A DNA stretch of 64,000 bases from NCBI RefSeq assembly GCF_023051175.1, contig NZ_JALKII010000001.1:434001-498000 (forward strand), read 5' to 3'. The notes under the pieces are model-generated. The model did not search any database and was not told the DNA's origin. It saw only the letters and a program-made list of their open reading frames with translations. The DNA comes from Alcanivorax quisquiliarum (GTDB taxonomy: Bacteria; Pseudomonadota; Gammaproteobacteria; Pseudomonadales; Alcanivoracaceae). The position numbers and the translations under genes are program-made. Shown here one piece after another: positions 19,347-26,826 of this stretch (its first letter is position 1; the number at the start of each line of letters is the position of its first letter).

Positions 19347-20156
19347 ATGCCAATAACAATAAGCCACCGCCTGGTGACGGCCCTGCTGCGCCCGGTGGCG
19401 GTCACGCTTTGCCTGCCGCTTGCCATAGCCGCACTCATCAACACCAGCCATGCCCAGCTGCTGCCGCAGCGCGGCATGTCGCAGCAGGCTGTCGAGCAGC
19501 AGTTCGGCGCGCCAGAGGACACTCGCCCTCCCGTGGGGCAGCCGCCCATCGAACGCTGGGTGTATGCGGATTTCACTGTCTACTTTGAAGGGCACTACAC
19601 GCTGCATGCCGTATCGCATCACGCGCCGGCCGCCATTAGCGCTCCGGTGATCGAGAGCGGCGTTACGCACGAAGCCGAACCTGCCGCCACACGCCCCGCA
19701 TTCCGCTTCAACCCCGCCACCGGCCAGATCACCGAGGTGGATGAAGTGAATAGCGCGCCTGTTACGAACAGCACAGAGACCGCCGGCCCCGCTCCGGCCA
19801 GCCTCGCGCAAGCAAGCCCGGTTCAAGCCAGCGCCGCAGAACACCCTGCCGCCGCACCGGCCCCCGCCGAGCCTGAAACAGCACCGGCGACAGCAGAAAC
19901 CACCCCCGAAGCCGAGCCAGTTGCACCCGCTACCGCAGAGCAGAGCGCGCCGGCAGCAGAAGAGCCCGAAGAGGCACCGCCGCGTTTCCGCTTTGATCCC
20001 GTCACCGGCCGTATCATCCTTGATGACGCGCCGGTGGACAGCGTCACCCCGGCAGGTACCCGCGACGCTGCTGCGTCCGCAGATGGCGCCACCGAGCCGG
20101 ACAAGCCGACCCCGGAAGCCGCCTCCGGGCAAGGCGGTTACCGGATGCAGTGGTAA
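19347..20156 (+). CDS. Secreted Ala/Pro/Glu-rich protein with SmpA-like N-terminal domain and two FRF-P-TG motifs
   Basis: A 269-residue protein with a signal peptide ending near SHA-QLLPQ (about residue 36). The mature start resembles small SmpA/OmlA-like periplasmic proteins: RGMSQQAVEQQFGAP, then QPPIERWVYADFTVYFEG. The rest is a low-complexity Ala/Pro/Glu/Thr linker carrying two copies of a short motif, FRFNPATGQI (about residues 118-127) and FRFDPVTGRI (about 212-221). The start at ATG 19347 is chosen over 19329 because a G-rich ribosome-binding site lies just upstream and it begins the signal peptide cleanly. It may be an envelope structural or assembly factor; function is unknown. Confidence 0.7.
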   Translation: MPITISHRLVTALLRPVAVTLCLPLAIAALINTSHAQLLPQRGMSQQAVEQQFGAPEDTRPPVGQPPIERWVYADFTVYFEGHYTLHAVSHHAPAAISAPVIESGVTHEAEPAATRPAFRFNPATGQITEVDEVNSAPVTNSTETAGPAPASLAQASPVQASAAEHPAAAPAPAEPETAPATAETTPEAEPVAPATAEQSAPAAEEPEEAPPRFRFDPVTGRIILDDAPVDSVTPAGTRDAAASADGATEPDKPTPEAASGQGGYRMQW

Positions 20157-20169
20157 CCCATGCTGAACC

Positions 20170-20203
20170 GGAGTGCCCGGCAGCCGCCGGGCACTCCTTG
20201 TAT
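20170..20203 (+). terminator. Hairpin terminator after the SmpA-like gene
   Basis: A 12-bp stem, GGAGTGCCCGGC (20170-20181) with GCCGGGCACTCC (20186-20197), has a 4-base loop and is followed by TTGTAT. The stem is strong but the T run is poor, so it is a likely but imperfect intrinsic terminator. Confidence 0.6.
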
Positions 20204-20380
20204 ACGTTCCATTCTACGTTCCGCTTCCTGCGCTCCTCCTCCGATCTTTGCCCCCGCGCTTCTCGTCCGACACTCTTTAATCTGCACGCATCCTCTGCCG
20301 CGTCTGAACGTTTTTTGTTGTGTCTGAGCTCGGATCCTGCCTGATTTTGTCCTGTTTGACTGACAGCTTTTTCCGCTTTC

Positions 20381-20398
20381 GCTGACAAATTTGTCAGC
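20381..20398. promoter_or_regulatory. Perfect 18-bp palindrome, candidate operator upstream of aguA
   Basis: GCTGACAAATTTGTCAGC reads the same on both strands. Further half-sites flank it: TGACTGACAGC at 20369-20379 and GCTGACACGC at 20404-20413. The cluster is about 205 bases before the agmatine deiminase start and looks like a multi-site binding region for a dimeric regulator. No regulator gene is adjacent, so its identity is unknown. Confidence 0.5.
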
Positions 20399-20603
20399 TT
20401 TGGCTGACACGCTCGCCGCCGGTTGATACCTCACAGATACTTGCGCGGCCCACCGCCTCGCTTGAACCGCCGCCACAGGGGCCACATTTATGCTCCGGCG
20501 CGGAGCAATAGCGCGTGCGCTTGGCCACAGGTACTTGCCAAGCGCCGCGCTTGCCTTATCCTTGCCGCCTGCTCGCCCACCCGCTGAACGAGGCAATATC
20601 TGT

Positions 20604-21653
20604 ATGCGCCCGCACCTGCTTCCCGAATGGCACCCTCAATGGGGGGTGATGATCGCCTGGCCGCACGACGGCACCGACTGGGCTCCGATTCTGGATGCGG
20701 CCGAGCGCACATACGTCGCCCTCGCCTCGGCAGTCCTGGCGCACGAGCAGCTGCTGGTGCTGTGCCGCGATAGCGCTCATGAAACGCACATCCGGGCGCT
20801 CCTGACAGAGCAAGGTGCCGATGTGTCGGGCCTGCATATGCGGGCGGTGCCTTATAACGATACCTGGGCGCGGGATTTCGGGCCTATTACCGTCGCCCAC
20901 ACCGAGGCCGGGCCAGGCGGCACTACCGCGCCTGTGGAGGATGGCGAACTGGTGCTGCTTGATTTTCGTTTCAATGGCTGGGGCGAAAAATTCGCCGCCG
21001 ACGCCGATGATGCCGTCAATGCCCGGCTCGACTGGCGTGCCCCGCTTCAGGCCGTGGATCTGATTCTGGAAGGCGGCGCCATTGATACCGACGGCCGCGG
21101 CAACCTGCTGACCACTCGCCAGTGCCTGCTGAATCCGAATCGCAACCCGCACCTGGGCCAGGCAAGTATCGAACAGCAATTGCGCGCAGCGCTTGGCGTG
21201 CACAATATCTGGTGGCTGTCACACGGCCACCTGGAAGGCGATGATACCGATGCGCACATCGACACCCTCGCCCGCTTCTGCGATGCCGACACCATCGCCT
21301 ATGTGCAATGTACCGACCGCACCGACAGCCACTACCCGGCGCTGCACGCCATGGAGCAGGAACTCAAGACTCTGGCCGCGCACGAAAACCTGCAACTGGT
21401 GCCGCTGCCGATGACACCGCCATTGTTCGACGACGATGGCGAGCGCATGCCAGCCACCTATGCCAATTTTCTGATCATCAACGGCGCCGTGCTGGTGCCG
21501 ACATATCGCTGCGAAACCGATGACGAAGCGCTGCGCCGCTTGGCAAGTGTATTCCCGCGTCACAACGTGATCGGTATCGATTGCCGCGCATTGATCGCGC
21601 AACATGGCAGCCTGCACTGTGTCACCATGCAACTGCCAGAAGGTGTCCGCTGA
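20604..21653 (+). CDS. aguA: Agmatine deiminase / peptidyl-arginine deiminase family
   Basis: Guanidino-modifying enzyme that hydrolyses agmatine to N-carbamoylputrescine and ammonia. The 349-residue protein shows WARDFGPI near residue 88, ILEGGAIDTDGRGNLL near residue 154, HGHLEGDDTDAHID with the catalytic His near 208, and the C-terminal nucleophilic Cys in HGSLHC near 340. ATG 20604 is chosen over the upstream in-frame start because it begins at the conserved LLPEWHPQWGVMIAWPH and has GAGG 10 bases upstream. The gene for the next enzyme, N-carbamoylputrescine amidase, follows 38 bases later. Confidence 0.92.
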   Translation: MRPHLLPEWHPQWGVMIAWPHDGTDWAPILDAAERTYVALASAVLAHEQLLVLCRDSAHETHIRALLTEQGADVSGLHMRAVPYNDTWARDFGPITVAHTEAGPGGTTAPVEDGELVLLDFRFNGWGEKFAADADDAVNARLDWRAPLQAVDLILEGGAIDTDGRGNLLTTRQCLLNPNRNPHLGQASIEQQLRAALGVHNIWWLSHGHLEGDDTDAHIDTLARFCDADTIAYVQCTDRTDSHYPALHAMEQELKTLAAHENLQLVPLPMTPPLFDDDGERMPATYANFLIINGAVLVPTYRCETDDEALRRLASVFPRHNVIGIDCRALIAQHGSLHCVTMQLPEGVR

Positions 21654-21691
21654 AGCGGGCGCAAAATTCACATTTCTTTCGGAGAAGTCTC

Positions 21692-22588
21692 ATGCGTGTT
21701 GCCGTAATTCAGCAAGCCAACAGTGATGATCTGGCAGCCAACATGGCACGCTCTGAAGCTCTGGTGCGTGACGCCGCAGCCCAGGGGGCGGAGCTGGTCA
21801 TGTTGCAGGAGCTGCATCGCAGCCTGTACTTCTGCCAGCGCGAAGACACTCACTGCTTTGATCTGGCCGAGACAATTCCCGGCCCGTCCACAGAGCGTCT
21901 TGGTGCGCTGGCCCGTGAGCTGGGCATCGTGCTGGTGGGCAGTCTTTTTGAAAAACGCGCCACCGGTCTGTACCACAACACTGCCGTGGTGATGGAGCGC
22001 GACGGCAGCCTCGCCGGCACCTACCGCAAGATGCATATTCCCGATGATCCGGGATTTTACGAAAAATTCTATTTCACGCCGGGCGACGCCGACTTCAATG
22101 ATGGCCGTAGCGGGTTTTCCCCCATTCAGACATCTGTTGGCAAACTCGGCCTGCTGATTTGCTGGGACCAGTGGTACCCGGAAGCTGCCCGCCTGATGGC
22201 GCTGGCAGGCGCAGAGATTTTGCTCTATCCCACTGCCATCGGCTGGGATCTGAACGATGACGACGCCGAGAAAGAGCGCCAGCGTGACGCCTGGATCACG
22301 GTGCAGCGCGCCCATGCCATCGCCAATGGTGTGCCGGTGATCGTCGCCAACCGAACCGGTTACGAAGCAGCACCAGACGGCAGCGATGATGGCGTGCAGT
22401 TCTGGGGCAACAGTTTTATTGCCGGCCCCCAAGGGGAGTTTCTCGCCCACGCAGATGCCGACAGCGAGCTGGCGCTGGTAGCAGACATCGACATGAAGCG
22501 CAGCGAAGCGGTGCGGCGAATCTGGCCGTATCTTCGCGACCGCCGTGTGGATGCCTACGGCGATCTGCTCAAGCGCTATCGCGATTGA
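21692..22588 (+). CDS. aguB: N-carbamoylputrescine amidase
   Basis: Nitrilase-superfamily enzyme that converts N-carbamoylputrescine to putrescine, CO2 and ammonia, completing agmatine to putrescine conversion with AguA. The 298-residue protein carries the Glu-Lys-Cys triad: Glu in LQELHRSLYF near residue 41, Lys in YRKMHIPDDPGF near 120 and Cys in LLICWDQWYPE near 157. A GGAG ribosome-binding site precedes ATG 21692. It is surely co-transcribed with aguA. It converges on exoD, with 7 bases between the stops. Confidence 0.95.
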   Translation: MRVAVIQQANSDDLAANMARSEALVRDAAAQGAELVMLQELHRSLYFCQREDTHCFDLAETIPGPSTERLGALARELGIVLVGSLFEKRATGLYHNTAVVMERDGSLAGTYRKMHIPDDPGFYEKFYFTPGDADFNDGRSGFSPIQTSVGKLGLLICWDQWYPEAARLMALAGAEILLYPTAIGWDLNDDDAEKERQRDAWITVQRAHAIANGVPVIVANRTGYEAAPDGSDDGVQFWGNSFIAGPQGEFLAHADADSELALVADIDMKRSEAVRRIWPYLRDRRVDAYGDLLKRYRD

Positions 22589-22595
22589 AGCCTTG

Positions 22596-23198
22596 TCAAA
22601 TCAGCCAGACAGCGAGCGCCGAGCCCGTCATCAATAACGCGCCCAGGGCGAGCAGCCCGTCACGCGCCACCAGCGCAAGCGCATAAAGGGCAATGATTGC
22701 GGCGGCGCTGGTGGCCATGAACGGAACCGGCTCCAGCACCGGCATCGTCGCCGCCACGAGAATACAGAGCAGCGCGATCAGTTGCCGAAAAGGTGCCCGG
22801 GTGAAAAGCTCGAGGCGCGGGCGTGTGACGCGATCCACGACCCGCGCCACTGGTGCAAGAAAGCGCACCGCGCGCTCCAGTGTCTGGCGCTTGAGTTTTC
22901 TTCTCAGCAGCCATTGTGGCAGCCACACATGGTGGCGCCCGATCATCAGCTGCAACGCGATCAGCGTGATGATAATGGCGCCGAAGGTCGGCACCGTCGG
23001 AATGCCGCTGACAGGTGACAGAATGATCAGTGCCGGCACCAGCATTACCGGCCCGAATGATCGTGGGCCTATGGCCTGCAACATGTCGCCGACACTGACC
23101 GTGTCACCCTCCCCTGCGGTTTGCAGGCGAGCCATGACAGCTTGCAACGAGACTAGCGGCTGGTTCTTTTCCTGTGCATCCTTTCCTTGCGCGGCCAT
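22596..23198 (-). CDS. Exopolysaccharide synthesis protein ExoD family
   Basis: A 200-residue membrane protein of the ExoD family. It begins with a short polar region, then GDMLQAIGPRSFGPVMLVPALIILSPVSGIP, the family-typical segment, and has about four hydrophobic stretches up to the C-terminus. ExoD was named for a rhizobial exopolysaccharide and alkali-tolerance gene, but its molecular activity is unknown. No polysaccharide genes are next to it. A GGGAGG ribosome-binding site precedes the ATG. Confidence 0.85.
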   Translation of the reverse strand: MAAQGKDAQEKNQPLVSLQAVMARLQTAGEGDTVSVGDMLQAIGPRSFGPVMLVPALIILSPVSGIPTVPTFGAIIITLIALQLMIGRHHVWLPQWLLRRKLKRQTLERAVRFLAPVARVVDRVTRPRLELFTRAPFRQLIALLCILVAATMPVLEPVPFMATSAAAIIALYALALVARDGLLALGALLMTGSALAVWLI

Positions 23199-23424
23199 AG
23201 CCCGCCTCCCGGTTGTGCCCGGAGCTGCTCCGTCACTCTGTCGGCGCAGGAACGTGGCATCCCGTTTGCTCGACTACCCTGTTGGATGATGGCGTTTTGC
23301 AACGCTGACCGTCCATCTTTCGAGGCTTGCATCCTTGTGAGTGTTGCGCCATTTTATATCCGCCAATGCAGCAATAACGCATGGCGTCTAATCCATGCAC
23401 GCCAGATAACACAAGCGGATCTCC

Positions 23425-23769
23425 ATGAATATCGGTCAAGCACTGAAGCGCCGCCGCGAGGCTCGCGGCGACACCCTGGAAGAAGTTGCCTATCGCGCTG
23501 ACACTGATGCCAGCAATCTCTCTCGAATCGAACGCGGTATGCAGCAGCCCTCAGTGCTGCTACTGCAAAATCTCGCCCGTGCTCTGGGCACTTCGGTTTC
23601 GGAAATATACCGTGAACTGGAAGCCGGCAGTCGCGTTCTGGAGGTGGATGAGGTTCTGGCCGCCGATCTCGCCAGGATGCAACGCCACTTTCGCAATCTT
23701 GCCCCGACGGATCGCACACTCGTAATGGAATTCACGCAGCTGCTGAAACGGCGGGCGCGTCAGTCCTGA
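23425..23769 (+). CDS. XRE-family helix-turn-helix regulator
   Basis: A 114-residue DNA-binding protein. The N-terminal HTH_3 domain covers about residues 1-60: IGQALKRRREARGDTLEEVA, the recognition part DTDASNLSRIERGMQQPS, and LLLQNLARALGTSVSEIYREL. The C-terminal 50 residues (LAADLARMQRHFRNLAPTDRTLVMEF) are helical and probably dimerise. It resembles short phage-repressor-like regulators without a sensor domain. It stands alone at the border of an AT-rich gene-poor region, divergent from exoD with 226 bases between the starts. Targets are unknown. Confidence 0.85.
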   Translation: MNIGQALKRRREARGDTLEEVAYRADTDASNLSRIERGMQQPSVLLLQNLARALGTSVSEIYRELEAGSRVLEVDEVLAADLARMQRHFRNLAPTDRTLVMEFTQLLKRRARQS

Positions 23770-23940
23770 ACAATGTCCCGGTGCCGAACCTCTGTGCCGG
23801 GCCCACCTCCTCGATGGTCGCCGTCATTATGTGGGGGCCATCTGCCATCAACCGTCATTTTTTTACCTTTAAAATCTTCGCCGGGCCTCCGCAAGCAGAA
23901 ATTTATTACCATTGAGTAATGTCACAGTGAGATCATTAAT

Positions 23941-23973
23941 GAAAATAATGAAAAGCAGCTTTTCATTATTTTC
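23941..23973. repeat. 33-bp perfect palindrome (element copy A)
   Basis: The arms GAAAATAATGAAAAGC (23941-23956) and GCTTTTCATTATTTTC (23958-23973) are exact reverse complements around a single central A. The inner 15 bases GAAAAGCAGCTTTTC recur at 24069-24083 and, with one change, at 25608-25622. It may be a regulator binding site or a structured RNA element; no poly-T terminator tail follows. Confidence 0.75.
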
Positions 23974-24068
23974 ACTTAAACTCTTGCCGAGCATTTCTTG
24001 CGCGTGACGCAAAGTTTCAGAAAGCGCGCTCTGGTGCGGCATTTCGCCACCACTTGACATCATTTTTT

Positions 24069-24083
24069 GAAAAGCAGCTTTTC
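24069..24083. repeat. GAAAAGCAGCTTTTC element (copy B)
   Basis: Exact copy of the 15-base core of the palindrome at 23941-23973, followed by an AT-rich CTTTATTTT similar to the flank of the other copies. It lies 378 bases before the LysR gene start. Confidence 0.65.
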
Positions 24084-24206
24084 CTTTATTTTGAAACCTG
24101 TTTCACACATACTCCGGTTCGTGCAATTTCCACATACGCCAAGAAATACCTGTGCAAAAACAATGCGTAATGGCAATATGCCATACCCTCTGCTGTCGGA
24201 TCCTGC

Positions 24207-24224
24207 TTGGCAAAGCCGTGCCAA
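24207..24224. promoter_or_regulatory. Inverted repeat TTGGCA-N6-TGCCAA
   Basis: Two perfect 6-base arms with a 6-base spacer (24207-24212 and 24219-24224), about 240 bases upstream of the LysR gene and 70 bases before a TATAAT. The size fits a dimeric regulator site. It could also be chance, as only 12 bases are constrained. Confidence 0.3.
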
Positions 24225-24461
24225 AAGGGTATTACTGACAGCCGGTCGCTGACGGTCGTGCACCAAACTCTATACAGTGGATGAAAGGCTGTTTATATAA
24301 TTACTCAAGAGAACAGCATGTTCACTCTCGCAAACGGATGGCTTGATTGAGCTGGCCTTTTACCTGGCAGCGGTTCAAGTGCGCTATGAAATCAAATTCA
24401 GTGAACAGACGAACACGTACAATAAGTAAAAGCTACATTTCCAATTAAAGGTCAGGGTCGA

Positions 24462-25352
24462 ATGAACTCAATTACGGACCTCAGTATTTTTGTAGGTGTG
24501 GTGAAAGCCGGCACCATCTCCGGCGCTGGGCGTCGTCTTGGGTTATCGCCGGCCTCGATCAGCAAACGCCTTGCACGCCTTGAAGAAGAAATCGGGGTGC
24601 GGCTACTGAACAGAAGCTCGCGCGCCATGAGCCTCACCGAAGAAGGCAAGATTTTATATCACAAGCTGCTGGTGATCCTCGACGATCTCGACGAAGCCAC
24701 TTCCTCCGTCTCCCGTGCCGGCGACAACGCCCGCGGCACCCTGAAGGTGGCTTCGACTGTTGGCCTTGGCAAAAGTCGCATCGCATCGCTGATTGCAGAG
24801 TTTTCCCGCGACAACCCGGAGCTGGTAGTGCAGCTTTATCTTGGCGACAAACAAATTGATTTCATCCGAGAGGGTTTTGATGTGGCCATCGCCATCGGCC
24901 AGCCCTCCGACTCCACCATGATCGCAAAGCGACTATTGAAGAATCGCTGCTTCGTTTGTGCCTCACCCGAATATCTTGAAGGCCGCCCGCCGATTCGTAA
25001 ACCTTCCGACCTGAAAAAACACGACTGCCTCATCCTCGACTCTCACGGTTCCTTTCGTGATCTCTGGCCATTGTGTGGGCCGAATCATCGCGAAATGGTG
25101 CGTGTCACCGGCAGCCTGATTACCGACAACAGCGAAACACTTCGCAATTGGGTGTTGTCGGGGTACGGCATCGCAATCAAGAGCGAATGGGATGTAAAAA
25201 ACGAACTGCGCACTGGCAAACTGGTCACGTTGCTGGACGGTTACACAGTGCCGGACATGGATTTCTATATCATTTATGGCAGCCGGAAAAACCTGCCCGC
25301 CAAAACACGCAACTTTGTCGAATTCATCGAATCACGCATTCATCAGAACTGA
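24462..25352 (+). CDS. LysR-family transcriptional regulator
   Basis: A 296-residue LysR-type regulator. The winged HTH is at residues 1-60 (FVGVVKAGTISGAGRRLGLSPASISKRLARLEEEIG), followed by a linker helix and a periplasmic-binding-protein-like effector domain from about residue 88. GTLKVASTVGLGKSRIA opens the domain, DVAIAIG lies in its middle, and NWVLSGYGIAIKSEWDV is near the end, as in the DsdC/AaeR-like subgroup. It is an orphan: the nearest genes are an XRE regulator 0.7 kb upstream and a phosphodiesterase 1.5 kb downstream, and no divergent target gene is present. The AT-rich surroundings suggest acquisition or local decay. Confidence 0.9.
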   Translation: MNSITDLSIFVGVVKAGTISGAGRRLGLSPASISKRLARLEEEIGVRLLNRSSRAMSLTEEGKILYHKLLVILDDLDEATSSVSRAGDNARGTLKVASTVGLGKSRIASLIAEFSRDNPELVVQLYLGDKQIDFIREGFDVAIAIGQPSDSTMIAKRLLKNRCFVCASPEYLEGRPPIRKPSDLKKHDCLILDSHGSFRDLWPLCGPNHREMVRVTGSLITDNSETLRNWVLSGYGIAIKSEWDVKNELRTGKLVTLLDGYTVPDMDFYIIYGSRKNLPAKTRNFVEFIESRIHQN

Positions 25353-25607
25353 ACTGCCCCAGGCGTTTTTTTCTCCCTCTCTGCCGAAAATCTGGCTCGC
25401 AGAGCAGCCATGTTGTTGCCCTCGCACAGACAATATCCTCACCAACTGTTTCATCACACAATGACAACGATTGCATCCTGTCGGATTCCGCCGGCCAGCG
25501 CTTGCCTCCCTCGGAGCAACGCTGCACGATGAAACAGTTTCGTGATATTTATTTATCAGAGTTGATTGCTTATTATCCATGCTCGGCAGGATCGTTTGGC
25601 ATATAAC

Positions 25608-25622
25608 GAAAAACAGCTTTTC
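25608..25622. repeat. GAAAAACAGCTTTTC element (copy C)
   Basis: Third copy of the GAAAARCAGCTTTTC element, with one mismatch in the left arm, followed by ACTATTTT like copy A's ATTATTTT. It lies 255 bases downstream of the LysR stop, so the three copies bracket that gene. Confidence 0.6.
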
Positions 25623-25982
25623 ACTATTTTCTGTTTTCAAGTGTTCACTGATTCGTTACTCTGGCGTGCATTGGATCACGGCACCGGCAGAATCAAGCGG
25701 TAGGTGACAAGCGGCAGTAGCCAGCAGAAACCCTGCGGAAACTTAGGGGCATCTGCACAGCTAGCCTGAACACCTAGCCCAAACAGATAGCACGAAGATA
25801 TCCGCAAGAAAAAGCCTGCGGGAGATAACTTGAGGAAGCGCGCAAGAAGAGCAAAAAAAGGAAACATCATCACGCTGATTTTTTACCCACGTTGAGCCTT
25901 TTGGGCTCAAGTTGGAACAAATAGCTGTTGGATTCTGCCGTAGCTACTTTTTCCTGATATTTGATGTCTACATTGCATCAGA

Positions 25983-26007
25983 CCCGCCCCCCGGCGGGCT
26001 TTTTTTT
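25983..26007 (+). terminator. Orphan intrinsic terminator
   Basis: Stem CCCGCC/GGCGGG with a CCCC loop, then C and eight T residues. The structure is a textbook plus-strand terminator, but the nearest upstream plus-strand gene (LysR) ended 630 bases earlier. It may end an unannotated small RNA transcribed from the region around 25700-25980. Confidence 0.7.
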
Positions 26008-26826
26008 GCTTCATTACCGACGATCTCCGCCAGTGGCCGCCGCCAGCCTCGCCAACTTTATCCCGCTTCCTTCCGCCCGCAATTTGTATGCCCGTGAACA
26101 TCACGACAAGCCTGCCTGACTCTCATACACCTATACATACACGCATACATGACTTGAATTCGCAGCTTGAAAGCGCACCAGCAATCCCTTTACCCGACAA
26201 AGACCGGTAGCCAGCGACCGGGGCCGCAAGGATTGAAAGCAGCACCGTGAGCAATGGCGCACCAGTAACGTCGGCCGGATACGAAAACGCTTGTGCCATT
26301 GATCTGGAAGCGCAGCTCGATCCAACACCGCAGCCTGACGTCACCAGGCGAGCTACCGATATCATGGCCGCCATTTGCGGACACCATGCCTCGCAGCAAT
26401 TCCACCGCGGCAACGCAGCTGGCTCACCCTGCTCCACGGTCAGCAGTAATCAGCGCTCGCCGACGGCTGCCTGCTTGTCCGCCCTGGCATCCCGCCTCGC
26501 CTTGCCGGGCGTGCCTCGGCCATGAGTGCCACTCCCTGTCAGCCCGGCAAGCCGGCTGTGGATGGCAAACCGGCCACGAGCACCAGCCAGCTAGCCGCTT
26601 GCCAGCAGCCACTACCGCCAACACCGCCCGCCGATCACTGCTCCATAAGTGCCGCCACGCCAACCGGCACCCAGGCATTTTTTTCTCGCCAGCGCAGGCG
26701 TTACAGGTAACAATATCGGCCAACAGGGTGCCGCGAGCTTGACGATGATCCTGGTCAGATAAAAGCCTTTGCGGTGGCGGTTTCACGTTCATATGTTTGT
26801 CACAAAAACATCTGATACTGCGCTCG

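Larger units (their letters stand above)
20157..20603. other. Intergenic region upstream of aguA
   Basis: About 450 bases without a supported gene. It contains the hairpin after the repeat protein gene (20170-20197), a C/T-rich tract with two ACGTTCC copies near 20205-20221, and a cluster of TGACA/TGTCA half-sites around the perfect palindrome at 20381-20398. Short frames here have no family character. Confidence 0.6.
23770..24461. other. AT-rich intergenic region before the LysR gene
   Basis: About 690 bases with no convincing gene. It contains two copies of the GAAAAGCAGCTTTTC palindrome (within 23941-23973 and at 24069-24083), GAAAC-CT-GTTTC at 24093-24104, an inverted repeat TTGGCA-N6-TGCCAA at 24207-24224, and TATAAT at 24296-24301. 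Base composition is clearly more AT-rich than the flanking operons. Confidence 0.6.
25353..26826. other. 1.5-kb gene-poor region after the LysR gene
   Basis: No frame here has recognisable family features. Its first half is AT-rich and holds an inverted repeat CTGTTTCATC/GATGAAACAG (25446-25455 and 25528-25537), GAAACAGTTTC at 25531-25541, element copy C, a small hairpin TTGAGCC/GGCTCAA (25892-25910) and a strong intrinsic terminator at 25983-26007. Its second half (about 26020-26800) is GC-rich, with open frames on several strands that look like random reading. Confidence 0.55.

Noticed and set aside
25865-25975. Minus-strand frame of about 35 codons with a protein-like look (includes YLFQLEPKRLNVGKK)
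   Set aside because: It has no start codon and begins right after a stop by the terminator hairpin. It could be the tail of a lost gene, but I could not identify it, so it is not reported as a gene.
26124-26149. Three CATACA copies
   Set aside because: Short, irregularly spaced and in a simple-sequence context; no sign of a regulatory or CRISPR-like array.
26247-26525. 92-codon plus-strand frame starting with GTG
   Set aside because: No clear ribosome-binding site, odd composition (many Ser, Pro, His), and competing frames on the other strand (for example 26123-26437). Not convincing as a gene.
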